In this document: one piece after another, positions 1 through 11,810 of the stretch | Layout of the letters: each line of letters opens with the position of its first letter | How positions within the stretch are numbered: the first letter of the stretch is position 1 | Source of the DNA: Crossaster papposus | Lineage: Eukaryota > Echinodermata > Asteroidea > Velatida > Solasteridae | Direction of reading: 5' to 3' | NCBI GenBank assembly: GCA_037893245.1 | Contig: JBAIAA010000702.1 | Location: 558,001 to 622,000 of the forward strand | DNA length: 64,000 bases | The notes under the pieces: model-generated | What the model saw: the letters and a program-made list of their open reading frames with translations, nothing else | Databases searched by the model: none | What the model was told of the DNA's origin: nothing | Made by a program: the position numbers and the translations under genes

Positions 1-259
1 AATGTTTGTTAGCTTTTCAACATGTTTAGAAAGTGAGAGCAAGATCGTGTTTTAATTGATACACACAGCTTGGTATGTTTGTGAGACGATTATGATTATT
101 GATGTGATTTGAAGAATTGGTTTTGTTCCGATTTTCTTTCTTTCTTTCTATCTTGGTAACATGGAAACATACATGTGTTTCATGAGAAACTAAAGAATCT
201 GGTTAGTTATTCCAAGCAAATTATACAGATGTTGTTAAAATGATATAGATTGACCCAGT

Positions 260-488
260 CAGTGTTCTCCACAATAACTTTTAGCAGGGTGGCCCGCCCT
301 GTGAACATTTTATGCCGTCCTGTCATATTTTACCTGGTTTTACCTTGCTTTCTTGCATGTAACAGAATGTGTGGTTTATAAAATCTATTATATGCTTATA
401 TTGTACACATGTCTAGTAACATGCAAACACTCACAGTTCACAGCCGTACAGGGGGGCCCTGTTAAAATTAGCCCTGTGAAGAACACTG
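260..488. repeat. short TIR element (hAT-like MITE)
   Basis: The two ends are imperfect inverted copies: the left end reads CAGTGTTCTCCACAATAACT and the reverse complement of the right end starts CAGTGTTCTTCACAGGGCTA. Both continue into GC-rich CAGGG blocks. No coding capacity is visible. The CAGTG start fits hAT-type non-autonomous elements, but I see no clean 8-bp target duplication, so the superfamily is an inference. Confidence 0.6.
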
Positions 489-1790
489 CCCTAATTATGT
501 AATTTTGCATAGTATGAAAAGAAATTGTATTAGAAAATGACATCGCAAGTTTTTAGTTTGTTTCAAATTGAAAGAAAGTCGGCGGTTTTATTTTGTTCAT
601 TTGGTTTTATAAAATTCAGACACCACTGCACAGTACACAATAAGCATGTTATTACTATGGCAGTAGTCAGGGCCTACAACATGTTTCCGTAGTGCAAGCA
701 AAACTAAATCCATTGTGTGACTTATAATTCATTATTTACACACTTGTGATTGGTATTTTTAATTGTGATTCATTTCAAGTTTCTGAAGTTCTTAATTCAA
801 GCTCAGACCACATTATTTGTTTTTCTGTCTACTAGTTCAGCCAGATTGTTTGGGGACCCAAAGAAAATAACTAAATATGTTTAGGTTGATTTTTTTATGG
901 AAACTAAGGTTTTCCCGGAAGGAATTCCAAATACAAGCACTGCCTTAAGACCCCATAAACAAACCGTATGTGCCAATTAATTTGTTCTAAAAAAACACTT
1001 TTACTTTATTTTTATTTAAAAAAAAAAAATTAGAAATGTTGAACATTTTTCTTGAAAATACTTTTCCGACATATCCGATAGACTTTTCACTACTTTGTAT
1101 CGTCTAGCAGACGACCCGTATCTTTTTCTGAAAATAGGGCTATTTCCCGACTACTGTGGTAATTCCCTAAGAATGCTCACCAAAAGAGGGCGCGCCCGGG
1201 CGAAACATAAGTTTCGGGTGTATGGATGAATTAGCAGTACACGCAGCAAATAAAATACAGCCGAATATAATTAATTGAGTGTAGATATGAGGGCCAACGA
1301 TGCATTTTATTTATTTTTATAATTTTCATCTTATTTTTATAGTTCAGGAACAAAACATGCTACATTTAAAATTATTTTGCATTGATTAGGTTTGACAGGT
1401 AATTTATATATTTGACAAATGTGACGTCATCGTAACGTCATCAAAAATTTGAAAAGTCCTGAAACTAGATGAGTGGGTAGAGGTGACGTCACTGTAAGCC
1501 CTTTTGGGTTTAAACGTGTCATGGATGAGTACAAGAAAAATAAAGTGACTTCATGGTGACGTCATCATACATTGGCATTTATATGAATTCCTTGTTTACC
1601 TTTAATCCATATCTCCTCAACCAACACGCTAAATTCAAAATATCTTTGGTAAAAGGGTTGTTAGGTCACACATATTAGAACAGTATTGTGTTGGGTGTGT
1701 GACGTCGTGATGACCTCATCAAAATATAACTTTTAAAAATCATGAATAAGATTAAAACTGTTTAAAACAGCATACTGGCTGGAATGACCG
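489..1790. other. gene-free stretch with a TGACGTCA cluster
   Basis: No coding region is supported here. The stretch holds a short A-run near 1018 and, from about 1420 to 1715, repeated GTGACGTCA-type palindromes. Perfect TGACGTCA lies at 1422-1429, 1484-1491 and 1557-1564, with near matches at 1433 and 1700. The surrounding text looks like a decayed repeat rather than a promoter, since no gene starts next to it. Confidence 0.5.
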
Positions 1791-1794
1791 GAAA

Positions 1795-2880
1795 TAATCA
1801 GTTGATTCGTGTGGCGAAGTTTGCGGAAATCACTTTATAATTGCAAGGAACTAAGTTAGGCCCTATACTATTTCTGGTCCTAGTTAACGATGCTGCTATT
1901 GGAAGCCATAGACGTTGGAAATGGACAACGTGACCCTCGGGGATATAGTTAAATATGGTGAAAATGCTCAACTTCAATCCCATCTTGATGATCTCTCAGA
2001 ATGGTCCAAAGCTAACGATGTTCTCCCCAAACCTGCTAAATGTAAAGTAATGAAGATCAGTTTCCTACGACGAGTTGCACCTAACCCCATGTTTACATAT
2101 CCCTAAACAAGGTTAATCACATGAAACTTTTGGAATTCACGATTCAGAGTGATCTTAAATGGGACATTCATGTTGCTGATATTGTCTCTAGAGCCTCTAG
2201 AAAATTATTTACCTTATGTATTTAACAAAAATATGACGCCCCCTTGGCTGACTTAGTTTCGGTCTTCACATGCTACATGAGACCAGTTTTAGAGTATGCC
2301 AGCCAAGTCTGGCATACCTCGATCAGTAAACAACTAGCTAATAGAATTGAAAATGTACAAAAACGTGCTTGTCGCATTATGTTAGGCTATCATCGGTATC
2401 ACAGTTACTCTAATGCTTTGGAAGTTCTAGGTATTTCTAGCCTTGAAACTAGGAGATATACCTTACTGTATAACTTTGGCACTAAACTATTACATTCCAA
2501 CAGATTTAGAAATATGCTCCCTCCTCTTAAATTGAATAACACAACTACCAGAATACTCAGAAACAGTTCCACTTCTACGCTAGTTGTACCCAAGTGCAAA
2601 ACTGATAGATACATGAAGTCCACAATTCCTGTTTTAGCTAAACTGTTGTAATTATTAATTGTTTACAATATAGGTGCAAGTGAGTACTTTGTGGTAATTT
2701 TTTACTCTTTTTAACTGGTATGTAACAATTTTTAATTTTTGTAAAGTGTAAACGTGGTTATTTCAGCCCCAGCTGAACGAGTGCAATAGGCGCTAACCAC
2801 AGTGTTTATATATTTGTCACGTGACCTAAATTTATGTAAATTTATGTAAATTACTAAAGACTAAATTGAAACAAATACAC
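1795..2880 (+). mobile_element. 5'-truncated LINE, end of reverse transcriptase plus 3' UTR
   Basis: Three stretches in different frames read as the C-terminal half of a non-LTR reverse transcriptase. They are QGTKLGPILFLVLVNDAA (from 1844), the region after the catalytic motif ending in LDDLSEWSKANDVLPKPAKC (1915-2106), and the thumb/C-terminal part with EYASQVWH and IENVQKRACRIMLG (to 2651). At least two frameshifts (before 1915 and near 2100) and an in-frame TAA at 2223 show it is dead. The tail to about 2880 is non-coding and ends in a repeated TTTATGTAAA motif, as LINE 3' ends often do. The clade (CR1/L2-like) is not resolved. Confidence 0.8.
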
Positions 2881-3195
2881 CGCTTTTCCACCGTTTGTAG
2901 AGACGGTTGGAATAAACCCCGCTAGCACAAGCGGGCGTTTTGCGTGTAGATTTTTAAAGATTAAACACAACTTGTAAAATTGTATTTTAACGTACAACTT
3001 CAAATTAGACTTACTTAAGAACTATTAAAGTATTAGGGCATGTAACTAGTTTAAATGGAGTCACAGCCGGTCGCTCCCAGCCAATTCCTGCCAAACGCGC
3101 AAAGCGCGCCCCACTGGGACGACTGGAAGTGCACTCCCCCAAACCCAGAGCCCGATGACTATAACCCAAATTAGCACAGACGGTAGGGGACAATT
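2881..3195. other. no gene seen
   Basis: Short spacer between the LINE tail and the next fossil. It has no supported coding region. A GC-richer patch at 3060-3140 may belong to the neighbouring Ngaro-like fossil. Confidence 0.4.
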
Positions 3196-3615
3196 TAAAC
3201 AAATGCTGCATCAATGCAAGCTCAAATATTGGCCCGAAATTCTATTTTTTCCGTAGGCGATAAATGGACGCCATCGTAGCGAAACAGGGCGAAGTCTGAC
3301 CATCTGAACTGGGGGTGGTTAAGTACCGACGCGCCGATGCGCTTGCTTATAGTGAACGGGCCCATTTTTTAACCGCCCGTCGTTTTAATTTCATTTTTGA
3401 CTGGTCATCAGTCGCACCGAAGTAGAAAGCGCGCGGCAATATATCTGACCAAACCACCCGAGTCTCGGGGTAGTTGTCGCGACAACGCTGCATAAAAGTA
3501 CAAATTCGCTGGCGAATACAGAACCAATCCGTGCCGCCTAAATCGTTAGTGCCCAAATTAATAATTAGCATGGCCGGCAGAGGCCATGGGGTTCGAAGTT
3601 TAGATACTATCAACA

Positions 3616-3840
3616 GTTAAGTTGTCCCAATGGCCTGGACCCCACCAGAGCCCTGTTTCGGCCCTCTTAAACCAAACGACCCTAGAGGCAATACATAATT
3701 AAGGCCGCATGGGCCTCAAATGATTTAACATTTCTTTCCCTTTGGAAACGAGAACAAATGCCCAAGGCCCGTAATAAACCCTAAGAAAAGTCCCATAGCG
3801 TTGTTAGGAGCCCTATGTATTGTTGTGCAGTGTTATGTAC
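3616..3840. repeat. direct repeat, copy 1
   Basis: This block begins GTTGTCCCAATGGCCTGGAC and includes CCTTTGGAAACGAGAACAAA. It recurs in direct orientation at about 4194-4440 with small differences, 350 bp further on. It probably belongs to the adjacent Ngaro-like fossil. Confidence 0.7.
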
Positions 3841-4193
3841 ACAAATAATACAATTGAGGCTTATTGCAGCGTTTATACATGTAATTAACTTCCACCAAGC
3901 TGATATTCAATTATGGGAAGGGCGAAAAACTCCTGACAAAACCTCATTTTAAGCTCTGACTTAATCATAAAATTTGAGGAGAAAAAACAGGAGGAAATTC
4001 CCTTCCGGCTCCAATTGGCAGCCGAGTATGCATACTCCAGAATTGATACCAGGCAAAAACGACAAACAATGTCTCATCTGACCGACCTTAACAGGCCAGA
4101 GGCACTGGAAAAATTGCTCAGACAAGAGTGACCGCTCCAGTCTTGCGGTCTTGACTATAGTACACCATACACAAACTTGCTGTCACTCAACAG

Positions 4194-4440
4194 TTGTCCA
4201 AATGACCTGGACCCAACGAGAGCCCTGTTTCGGCCCTATTTAACCAAACGACCCTATAGGGGTGATACATCATATGAAGCCGCATCGGCCTCAGATTATT
4301 TAATACGGAAATTTAACGGTACCCGTTAATTTCCTTTCCCTTTGGAAACGAGAACAAATGCCCGAGGCCTGTTAATTTGCTGTTATAAACCCAAATAAAA
4401 GTCCCACAATGCAAAAGGAGCACAATGTATTATTATGCAG
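4194..4440. repeat. direct repeat, copy 2
   Basis: Second copy of the block at 3616-3840. It carries an extra ~20 bp (around 4305-4325) and several substitutions. The spacer between the copies (3841-4193) shows no coding region. Confidence 0.7.
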
Positions 4441-5552
4441 TATCCGCATATTAAAGGCTGTGATATTAAAGGCTGATATCATAATGATAACACGTACATG
4501 TTCCACAAGAAGACAATGCTTCGTAACTGTGCACTGCTCCAAGGAAAGGCAAACAACAAAAACCTGCAGGAAAACCGCATATGGATTGAGAAACAAATGG
4601 CTAAACGTATTTCCAGCCCTTAGTGGCAGCGACTCAGTATCATGAAACTCTAGAATCAATCAAAGTGGGTAATGTGAAATAGATGGGCCTCGGCATTTTT
4701 TTCATTACTCCCATATGAACAAAATAAGTTGGTATAACTACATGTAGGCAAACGGTAGCCGTGCAATAAAATTATAAAATCCTTAAACACAACCCTCTGA
4801 CGTACATTATACACCAATAAAAACAATGTAATAACAGGAGATTCGTGCAACTCGTAACCCGAATGAACTCGAAACTGAAATCAAACTTAAGTGTGTCGCA
4901 TTGAAATATATTCACAGAAGTGTTACTGTTATTACAGATATAGATGCACATGTACATCTACATGCATCAACGTAGGCTAGGAGAAAACGACAAACCATAA
5001 GCAGGTCAAAAAGGATACATTGTAAAAGAACAAGATACATTTACATGTAGGTCACACACTCCGCTATGAACGGCCCATGCATGCCATACACGCTGCGCGT
5101 GTAACTTGCTACATTTCAAGGTCAAATGGCACGAGACGCAATGACGTCGCGCTCCGTTCACATGCGAGGTGCCCCTTTATGAGTCTGTCTCTACGTCGTC
5201 TGGCGTCTCGACTTTGCTCCCATAGAAAAACGTACATGTAAACAAACTAGCAATGACGCCCCTATAGCTCAGGTAGTAATGGTGGGCTATACATTACTGC
5301 CTGTTTTGCCACGATCAATAAAACTTCAATGTAAACAAGATGAACATTATAGCAGTAGAATATATCATACAATAGCTTACTCTACCTGTTAAGAACCAAT
5401 TAACTATTATAACTAAAATCACACAAAGGATACTTATACATTTGTCGACATATTTCCATCAAATTCCAGTAGTAGTTAGAGATAAATTGTCCCAGCACTT
5501 GACGACGGTTATCCACCGATTTCAACTTAATATCGAAATCCAAATCAATCCA
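4441..5552. other. no gene seen
   Basis: AT-rich DNA with scattered ACATGTA motifs and no supported exon. A tRNA-like A-box stretch near 5265 lacks a B box and a cloverleaf. Confidence 0.4.
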
Positions 5553-5732
5553 TCAAGCAATCAGACAAACTTCTGTCCAAACAGGTCGGACTTGAGGGCG
5601 AGAAATGTCCACACTGTGACCGATGTTTATGTCCTGTGTCCGGGTGAATGTTTGAGATCGTGGAACGCTGACTTTAGCCTGCACTTTAGTCCCTGTTCTT
5701 GATGAACTTTTGGAACCGCGTGGTCTGGCCAT
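5553..5732 (-). CDS. possible small terminal exon, unknown product
   Basis: I do not recognise this sequence. On the minus strand a pyrimidine-rich tract ending TTTGCAG is followed at once by GATGGCC and an open frame of 59 codons to a TGA. The peptide starts MARPRGSKSSSRTGTKVQAK and is basic, Ser/Thr-rich and low in hydrophobics, without a domain I can name. The splice-acceptor context and the ATG directly after it are the only reasons to list it. It could be the last exon of a gene lying to the right, or chance. No neighbouring exon was found. Confidence 0.25.
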   Translation of the reverse strand: MARPRGSKSSSRTGTKVQAKVSVPRSQTFTRTQDINIGHSVDISRPQVRPVWTEVCLIA

Positions 5733-8340
5733 CCTGCAAACAAAAAAGAAAACTCAACGCAGCAGTTGTCTGTTGTCAAGTACATATGCTGTGTTGCTCA
5801 AGTTCTGTTACTGAAAAATGCAGGCTATGGGTTTCACGGTTTTTCTTTGTAATTGTTAATGATAAGCATGAGGATTTCTTGGCCCGGATTGCAGGTTAAT
5901 CCTGACATTTTGTTTTTATTTATTTTTTATTTCTTAGTTAAGATTAAACATCGAAACACAGGGCAGAGATCTGCCACAAATACGTTTCAAACAGTAGATT
6001 AGTAGAATTAAACAAATAACGCTGTCGCCTGCGTACAAAATTGCCACAAAATTAGCAAATGTAAATATGTGACTAGGAAGTGAATAGCGAACTTCGGAAC
6101 AATTGTCACATGATTTTAGACAAAAGCAAGCCCAAGTGCTATAATTATATAAGAGAAAAATTACAACTGTCAAATACAAGGCGCTCAAATATTTAGTAGA
6201 CACAAAATGTTACAAGCCATGACCACCATTAAGAACCTGTGACCAGAGCTCACCATGGAGCAAATAAGACCGACCGAAATCAATACGAGTGAGCAGAAGA
6301 AACCACAAGCAGCTAAATGGAGGTCTGCCTCAACCTTAGAAGCAGTTTATACAATTCTGCATTAATTATATACTGTATATGAATGGGGAATAATTTCCTA
6401 CCTACCTACCCCTTTTTAAATGGCATGTAATCGCAAAAAGAGCATTCATTTATTTTTGTTATTTATTTATTTTGATATTTTTTCATTTTATTTTTTATAT
6501 TATTATTATTATTTTATTCACGTCTTTTTAGGCCTATTCTTAGTCGAAAATCTCATGCCTGTGTGACCAAAATTGCTTTGCTCCTATTTACCAATCCAGC
6601 AAATGAAAAGGTGGCCTCACTATAACTACTAGTACTAGGCCCTAGATCACAAACCAAATGCAGGAATTGTGGTCAACGCTTGCTTATGTTAGCTGTGAAC
6701 TTAATATGCTAATTAAGCCATGCAATACATGCTATAGTATACAAGCACATGTAGGCCTAGGCATATTGATACAGCCTAGGCCTAGCCTGTCATATTATTT
6801 CAACTAGGGCCTAAGAATGAGTCTACACACTATATGGCCGTGCAAATTAGTTAGAACTCAAACGTAAAATAAAATAGCCTAGGTAGCCTAGGGCTAGGCC
6901 CATGTACTCCTCTGTATTCCGAAAACCTTGTTTAAATTTAGGCTATCCCTTGGAACAATTTTTAATTCAACTAACTTGTGTAATTCTAAATAACGTTAGA
7001 CGAACAGGCATGTGCAGCTTAACATAATTTTTTGTCATGTTTTCCGGTTCAAAAGCACTAATCACAAGAGACTTGCGCCATGTAAACCGTGTCAGCACAG
7101 CCTACATCAAGTCACGTCACTGTTCGACAGTAAACACGGACAATGACGGCCGAACTGCAACAACAAAAACATTGCCCAGACTGCGGGCTAGAATAATGAT
7201 ACATGATGTAATTGGAAAACCCTCACCTCGAATTCCACTAAATTTTGACATGCTTGAACTTGAGTTGAAGCTATTCTGTATTCACGCCACGATGAACTCA
7301 CAAGTGAGAAAACGTCACTGAAGAGCCCACCACTCACTAGGGTTGTAAGTTTTTGAAAATGAACCATGCATGCTTGCTCCGAGTGGCTCGAACAAGGTGG
7401 GCACTGGGCGTGCGAACACACGCCGACCGTCGACCGTCGACTGCAGCTATGAACGGCGGTGCGTAGACCGGGGCTGTGACGCGGAGTACATCCGCGTTTA
7501 TTACGGGATCCATCGGTGGTCACAGTTTTGCTTGACTTATCCGGCAGCGACGACCACTAACCAAGGGTATGTGACGGCTTCTTCAGCTGGAGCAGCATTT
7601 GGAGCATCCCAGGAATCGAAAAGAAGAGGAATTCAAGTGACAAAACGTGTAGGCCCTTTACGTTTACGGCGTTTTTTTCTGCGGCTGTATTGCCCTACAA
7701 CAAGCGGAGCCCAGCTTAGGCCTAACGGTAACCGGCAACTGGGGAGGTCCGTACTCGATGTCTTCAAAAGGTCACGAAAACCACTGATAATATCATCAAA
7801 CCCGATAACATCGTTCCTGGGATGTCTATGAGACACTCTACTCAGTACATTTTAAAAGAAAACGAAAACAACAGTAGAAATCCGACCGGATATTTTGCTA
7901 TCTACGGAGAAAATTTTCTTTTTGTGTGGAGGCTTCGAAAATCTAAGCCGAAGTGTGACGCTTTACTGCGCGCCAGTAGTATGTAGTGGGTAAACCTGAT
8001 TTTGCTACATTGTATCAATTCGCTTTGTTTCAATGGGTAATTATCATGCAGACCCGCGCTCGTTGGCTTTCTGCCAGCAAGGTTTGGGCCAGGTGGCAGT
8101 TCATTCATAATATTTACTACTGCACCAAGGCAACCATCAGCTGATTCGCATAGCGTTTGGACCACCGTGTGTTTGTGGAGAATAATGTATTTTATCTTGT
8201 AGTGATAAAATTAATTAAATTCGTTTTATGTTAAATTCGTTTTAAATGGTACAACGAACAGTTCTATTTCTAAAAAATAAAAAATAAAAAGTGCAGAAAA
8301 ACCCTATGTTTTATGTTCATCAAACAGACATAGTTATAGT
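5733..8340. other. gene-poor stretch, GC-richer patch at 7370-7510
   Basis: No gene is supported. From about 6640 to 6900 there are many AGGCCTA-type short repeats. 7370-7510 is noticeably CpG-richer, with repeated CGACCGTCGAC. Open frames on both strands at 7037-7836 overlap each other and show no known domain. Confidence 0.35.
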
Positions 8341-8358
8341 TTATTTATTTATTTATTC
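8341..8358 (-). terminator. probable polyadenylation signals of the NLR gene
   Basis: TTTATTTATTTATTTATT on the plus strand gives overlapping AATAAA hexamers on the minus strand, about 210 nt past the NLR stop codon. This is a sensible place for 3'-end processing, though the run could equally be simple repeat. Confidence 0.4.
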
Positions 8359-8567
8359 ATTTTTTGTGGTTTTAATTTGTTGTGAGTAGTTTCCTCTCTC
8401 CTCTCTTTTCCCCTCACTCCCCTTTGTTTGTTTGTTTGAGGGGGGGGGGGAGTTGTGTCACAGATTTGTATTTGACATATATTGCCCCATGGTGCATACG
8501 GCGGGCTACTTGCTAGAACCAATGCGCCTTGTGAGCGGTGTATTCACATGGCATAGGGTGTAGGCTA

Positions 8568-10825
8568 TTACTTAGCGAGTGAATCAAACTTCCCCTCCAC
8601 TGTTTCCTTTAGCCAAAGGAGGTTTTGACCGACAACTTGTCTGACAAGCTCAGCATCGAGGCCGATGTTACGAAGTGACAACCTACGTAACTTAGGTAGA
8701 CCTCGGAGATGATGGGCGAGAGCCCTCACTGCATCCTCACTGAATGCATTGCCATCAAGGTCAAGTATTAGTAGACCGTGCCCAACAGGAAGGATCCTGA
8801 TTACGTCATTTACGTCATCATCGACCAACCTGCATGTAGGGAGTCCCAAGAAAGTAAGGGATGACGAGATGTGAACATGTTGGAACCGAGCATGCAGGTC
8901 AGTGCCACTCAGTACGAGCCATTCCAATTTGCATTTTTCCAACGCTTTCACTTCATCTACAACCTCGCCAGGTGATCGATAGTACATAACCAAACCAAGC
9001 GAGCCACTTTGATCATGCATGCGGAAAATTCTGCGAGATACACGCCATAAGTCATACATTTTGATCGCGCAAAGGTAGAAACTGAGTGGTAATCGAGCAC
9101 GGTGCTGTTGATCCACTTCACTAAGTATTTTTTCAAAGAATCCTAGCTTTTCCTGCTCAGATAAAAGGCAGTAAGCGACCACCCACTCAGTTGACTTCAA
9201 GATGTCACTCGCAAGAATTTCCCTGAGAAAAGAAAGTCTCTGCTTTGTGTATTCCAAGCACGAAACTTTACACTGAAGTGGCGGAGTGACATGCTGTATG
9301 TAGTAACTCAGTGGTTTAAGGTCTTCGGTACTATAGCTTGCTATACCAGTTACTCGGGCAAGTTTGGTAGCCAACTCTTCTGAACCTGACTCATACAACA
9401 ACAACCGAGCCAACCTATGCAATCTATTCGTATCACCTTGCATCTTTTGTATGTGATCCATAATGAGACCAGCAGCGTGTCTTGAACTACCGCAGCAAAA
9501 TCTCAGCAGATATTCCATTGCAAAAACATTGTGTTGTCCAATCTGCTTCAACTGATGACGATATTTGCCTTCGTCATCTTCTAGCAATTTCACCAGGTGA
9601 CATGCTGCGAAGTATTCTTGGATGGACTTGTGGGGGAAAGTGACCAACGTTTTTTCATCCGGGCCAATCGTGAACGTTTCACGTTGAACGAAGCCCACAT
9701 AACAACCCTCATTTAAGCAGGACTGACAATCTTGAAATTCAGTTTCATCGAACATGAGTCTTTCCTCTCCAGAGTCTAGTAATCCTTGCAATCCAACACG
9801 CCCCAAGCCATCAATGATTGACATCATAATGGACATCATCTTCTGCCGACCACGCATTTTTTTATTGCGGCGCTTGAAAAGAACCTCCGCAAACTGTGCA
9901 AACAGCTTGGTAATTATTTCAGGCAATGACTTTTGATTCTTCCAAACCAGGCAAATCATCTGGGAAATGATTGGAATTTCAGCCATCTCCTGAAGATTCC
10001 CATTGACTTCTAGATTTGAAATCAATGCCTGACCCATTTCAGCATCATCACTAAAGTTTAATCTGATGTACCGATCTCTGTCTTGTGGGCTGAAACCAGA
10101 TGTCTCAACCAGGGCATAGTTTGGGTAACCCCCGAGTACATCTTCAACCATATGTGTTCGGGTTGTTACCAGCACCCAGCTTTTTGTAAGGATTTTGTTC
10201 TGTAAGATATCCTCAACCCTATACACGCCCTTCTTGGATTGCAACAAGTGAGACGGAAATTCATCTAATCCGTCCAACAGCAAAGCAGTGCCCGATTCAT
10301 GAGCATCGATGAACCTTCTGACGTCTTCCGGTGTCAGTTTGGTATCAACTCGTAGGATTTGGTCAAATATGGCTTTTAGGACGCAGCTAGATTGCTGCAT
10401 TTGCCTCAGCTTTATCCAAAGCACAAGATCGAATCTACCAAGAAGGAGCTTTGAACTGGTTGTGATGCAGGAGTTTGCAATTTTCACCAACAGGGTTGAT
10501 TTACCCACCCCAGCCCCGCCATAGAGAAGAATCCTGAGTTCCTTCACTATTTCTGGATTGTACAAATCGTCTAAGGAATTTAAGGTTATTGTTTGGGCTT
10601 CATCCAATATTCCCCTTCCCTCTTTTAATGTCACCGACCTTTCTGATTTTGTTTTGCCTGGAATGTTCTTTTTGAGAAGCAGAGGAACAAAGATTTCATC
10701 AATACCCACAAGACGTGACTCCATGGTAGGGTGTCCTGGAATAGTCGTTGTATTTTGTTCGTAGCTGTCGTTAATTTGCTGCCTCATATACTCAAAGGTG
10801 CACGACTCCTGGAGTCCGGTGATTT
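8568..10825 (-). CDS. NLR immune receptor, last coding exon: NACHT, winged-helix and short LRR
   Basis: Large terminal exon of a NOD-like receptor, a cytoplasmic NTP-driven immune sensor. Counting from the first Met (at 10787): Walker A GGAGVGKST (90-98), Walker B LLLDGLDE (169-176), sensor VTTR (207-210), the conserved Pro/Cys helix IPIISQMICL (271-280) and the winged-helix signature FPHKSIQEYFAA (384-395). A short LRR-like end (about 669-725, LILDLDGN and LRRLSLRNIGL) closes the protein, so the LRR part is small for the family. That first Met is not the true start: the frame stays open upstream to a good acceptor (TTTCTTTCAG) at 10826, adding EITGLQESCTFEY. The acceptor is phase 1 and matches the donor of the DEATH exon at 13868. 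No internal stop or frameshift, so the gene looks intact here. Confidence 0.93.
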
Positions 10826-10942
10826 CTGAAAGAAATCGTACAAATATACTGAGAACTTACCGAACATACAAGTTATTTCAATGTACAATTCAACAAGACC
10901 TAACAATCTGTTGTTCACTAAGAAATATTGCCTATATTTACG

Positions 10943-11481
10943 TTTATAACACCTCACTCACAGATTGTGTCTTGATTGGCCGAAAGCGCGTCACGTGTCA
11001 CTTGCTATTTTTACTATTTTTTACTTGCGCTATCCAAAAAAGACTATACCACGCAAAAAAGGACTATGCGCATAGCTAGCAACACACGAACTACGCGCAT
11101 AGCAACGAAAGCGTGACTGAAACCCAGACGTGTGTTTCGGTGCATTGCGTAAACATTGCTCTATCACCTTCGCACCCGTTCATCAAGGCAACAAAGTACA
11201 CGTATGATCGAGAGACGTATAATTCGGAGATTTTTTGTCATTGCTGCCTCATATACTCAAAGGTGCACGGAAGCTTAAATTGTGCAGAATCTGTGAGTGA
11301 GGTGTTATAAAACAAATATTGACTGCTTTATTTCGCGGTATAGTAAAACTAGCCTCCCTCGGTGATCCATGGAGCATTCTATTTTCCCTCGGCTTCGCCT
11401 CGGGAAAATAGAATGCTCCATGGATCACCTCGGGAGGCTAGTTTTACTATACCACTCAAAGCAGTCAATATTTGTATAATA
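10943..11481. repeat. composite TIR element plus long palindrome, copy 1
   Basis: The left part (10943-11310) is bounded by inverted repeats, TTTATAACACCTCACTCACA at the left and its complement near 11290-11310. The right part (11311-11481) is a ~170-bp near-perfect palindrome centred on CTCGGCTTCGCCTCGGG. The same arrangement recurs at 59213-59733, so the two parts move or were copied as one unit. No protein is encoded. Confidence 0.85.
11241..11269. repeat. 29-bp copy of NLR coding sequence inside the repeat
   Basis: TTGCTGCCTCATATACTCAA and the next nine bases are identical to 10776-10804 in the NACHT exon, where the minus strand encodes CTFEYMRQQ. The other copy of this repeat (near 59507-59520) has unrelated bases at this place. 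Confidence 0.85.
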
Positions 11482-11599
11482 TTGTGATTTTGTATATAGC
11501 GTCCAAAGATCACATTGATAGACCCATGATGTGTATGAGGCTGATGTAAGAAGCATACAAAATTATTACGGTACCAACAAGATAAAACGTTTTTTTCAA

Positions 11600-11810
11600 A
11601 CGTTGTGTTTTTTACAAATCGGATGCTTTCCTAATTCAGATGTTTTCCTAATTCTGATGCTTTTTTTTAATTGGTATTTTCTTTTTAAATTGGTATTTGA
11701 TGCTTTTCTAAATCGGATGCTTTTCTAATTCGGATGCTTTTTGTAAAATCGGATTCTTTTTGAATTGAGATGTATTTTCTAATTCGGATGCTTTTTACAA
11801 ACCGAATGCG
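11600..11810. repeat. degenerate ~19-bp minisatellite
   Basis: Variants of TTCTAATTCGGATGCTTTTT repeat about eight to ten times with drift in length. The stretch is non-coding. Confidence 0.65.

Larger units (their letters stand above)
3195..4440 (-). mobile_element. Ngaro/DIRS-type tyrosine-recombinase retroelement fossil (SGNH part)
   Basis: The minus strand encodes part of an SGNH-hydrolase-like domain with INLGTNDL and VVWSDILPRA blocks, and a DGVHLS block further on, near 3260. This cassette is known from Ngaro-type elements of the DIRS order. To its right lie two ~230-bp direct repeats (about 3616-3840 and 4194-4440) that could be its split or terminal repeats. No reverse transcriptase or recombinase is recognisable in the window. 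The element is broken and looks old; family assignment rests on the SGNH blocks only. Confidence 0.55.

Noticed and set aside
5263-5330. tRNA-like start (CCCCTATAGCTCAGGTAGTA)
   Set aside because: Has an A-box-like word but no B box and no cloverleaf; not enough for a tRNA or SINE call.
7037-7836. Open frames on both strands in a CpG-richer patch
   Set aside because: They overlap on opposite strands, have no known domain, no consistent splice sites and Arg/Ser-rich composition expected from GC content.
8568-10787. Met at 10787 as true start of the NLR protein
   Set aside because: The frame continues upstream to a strong acceptor in phase with the DEATH exon, so this Met is internal.
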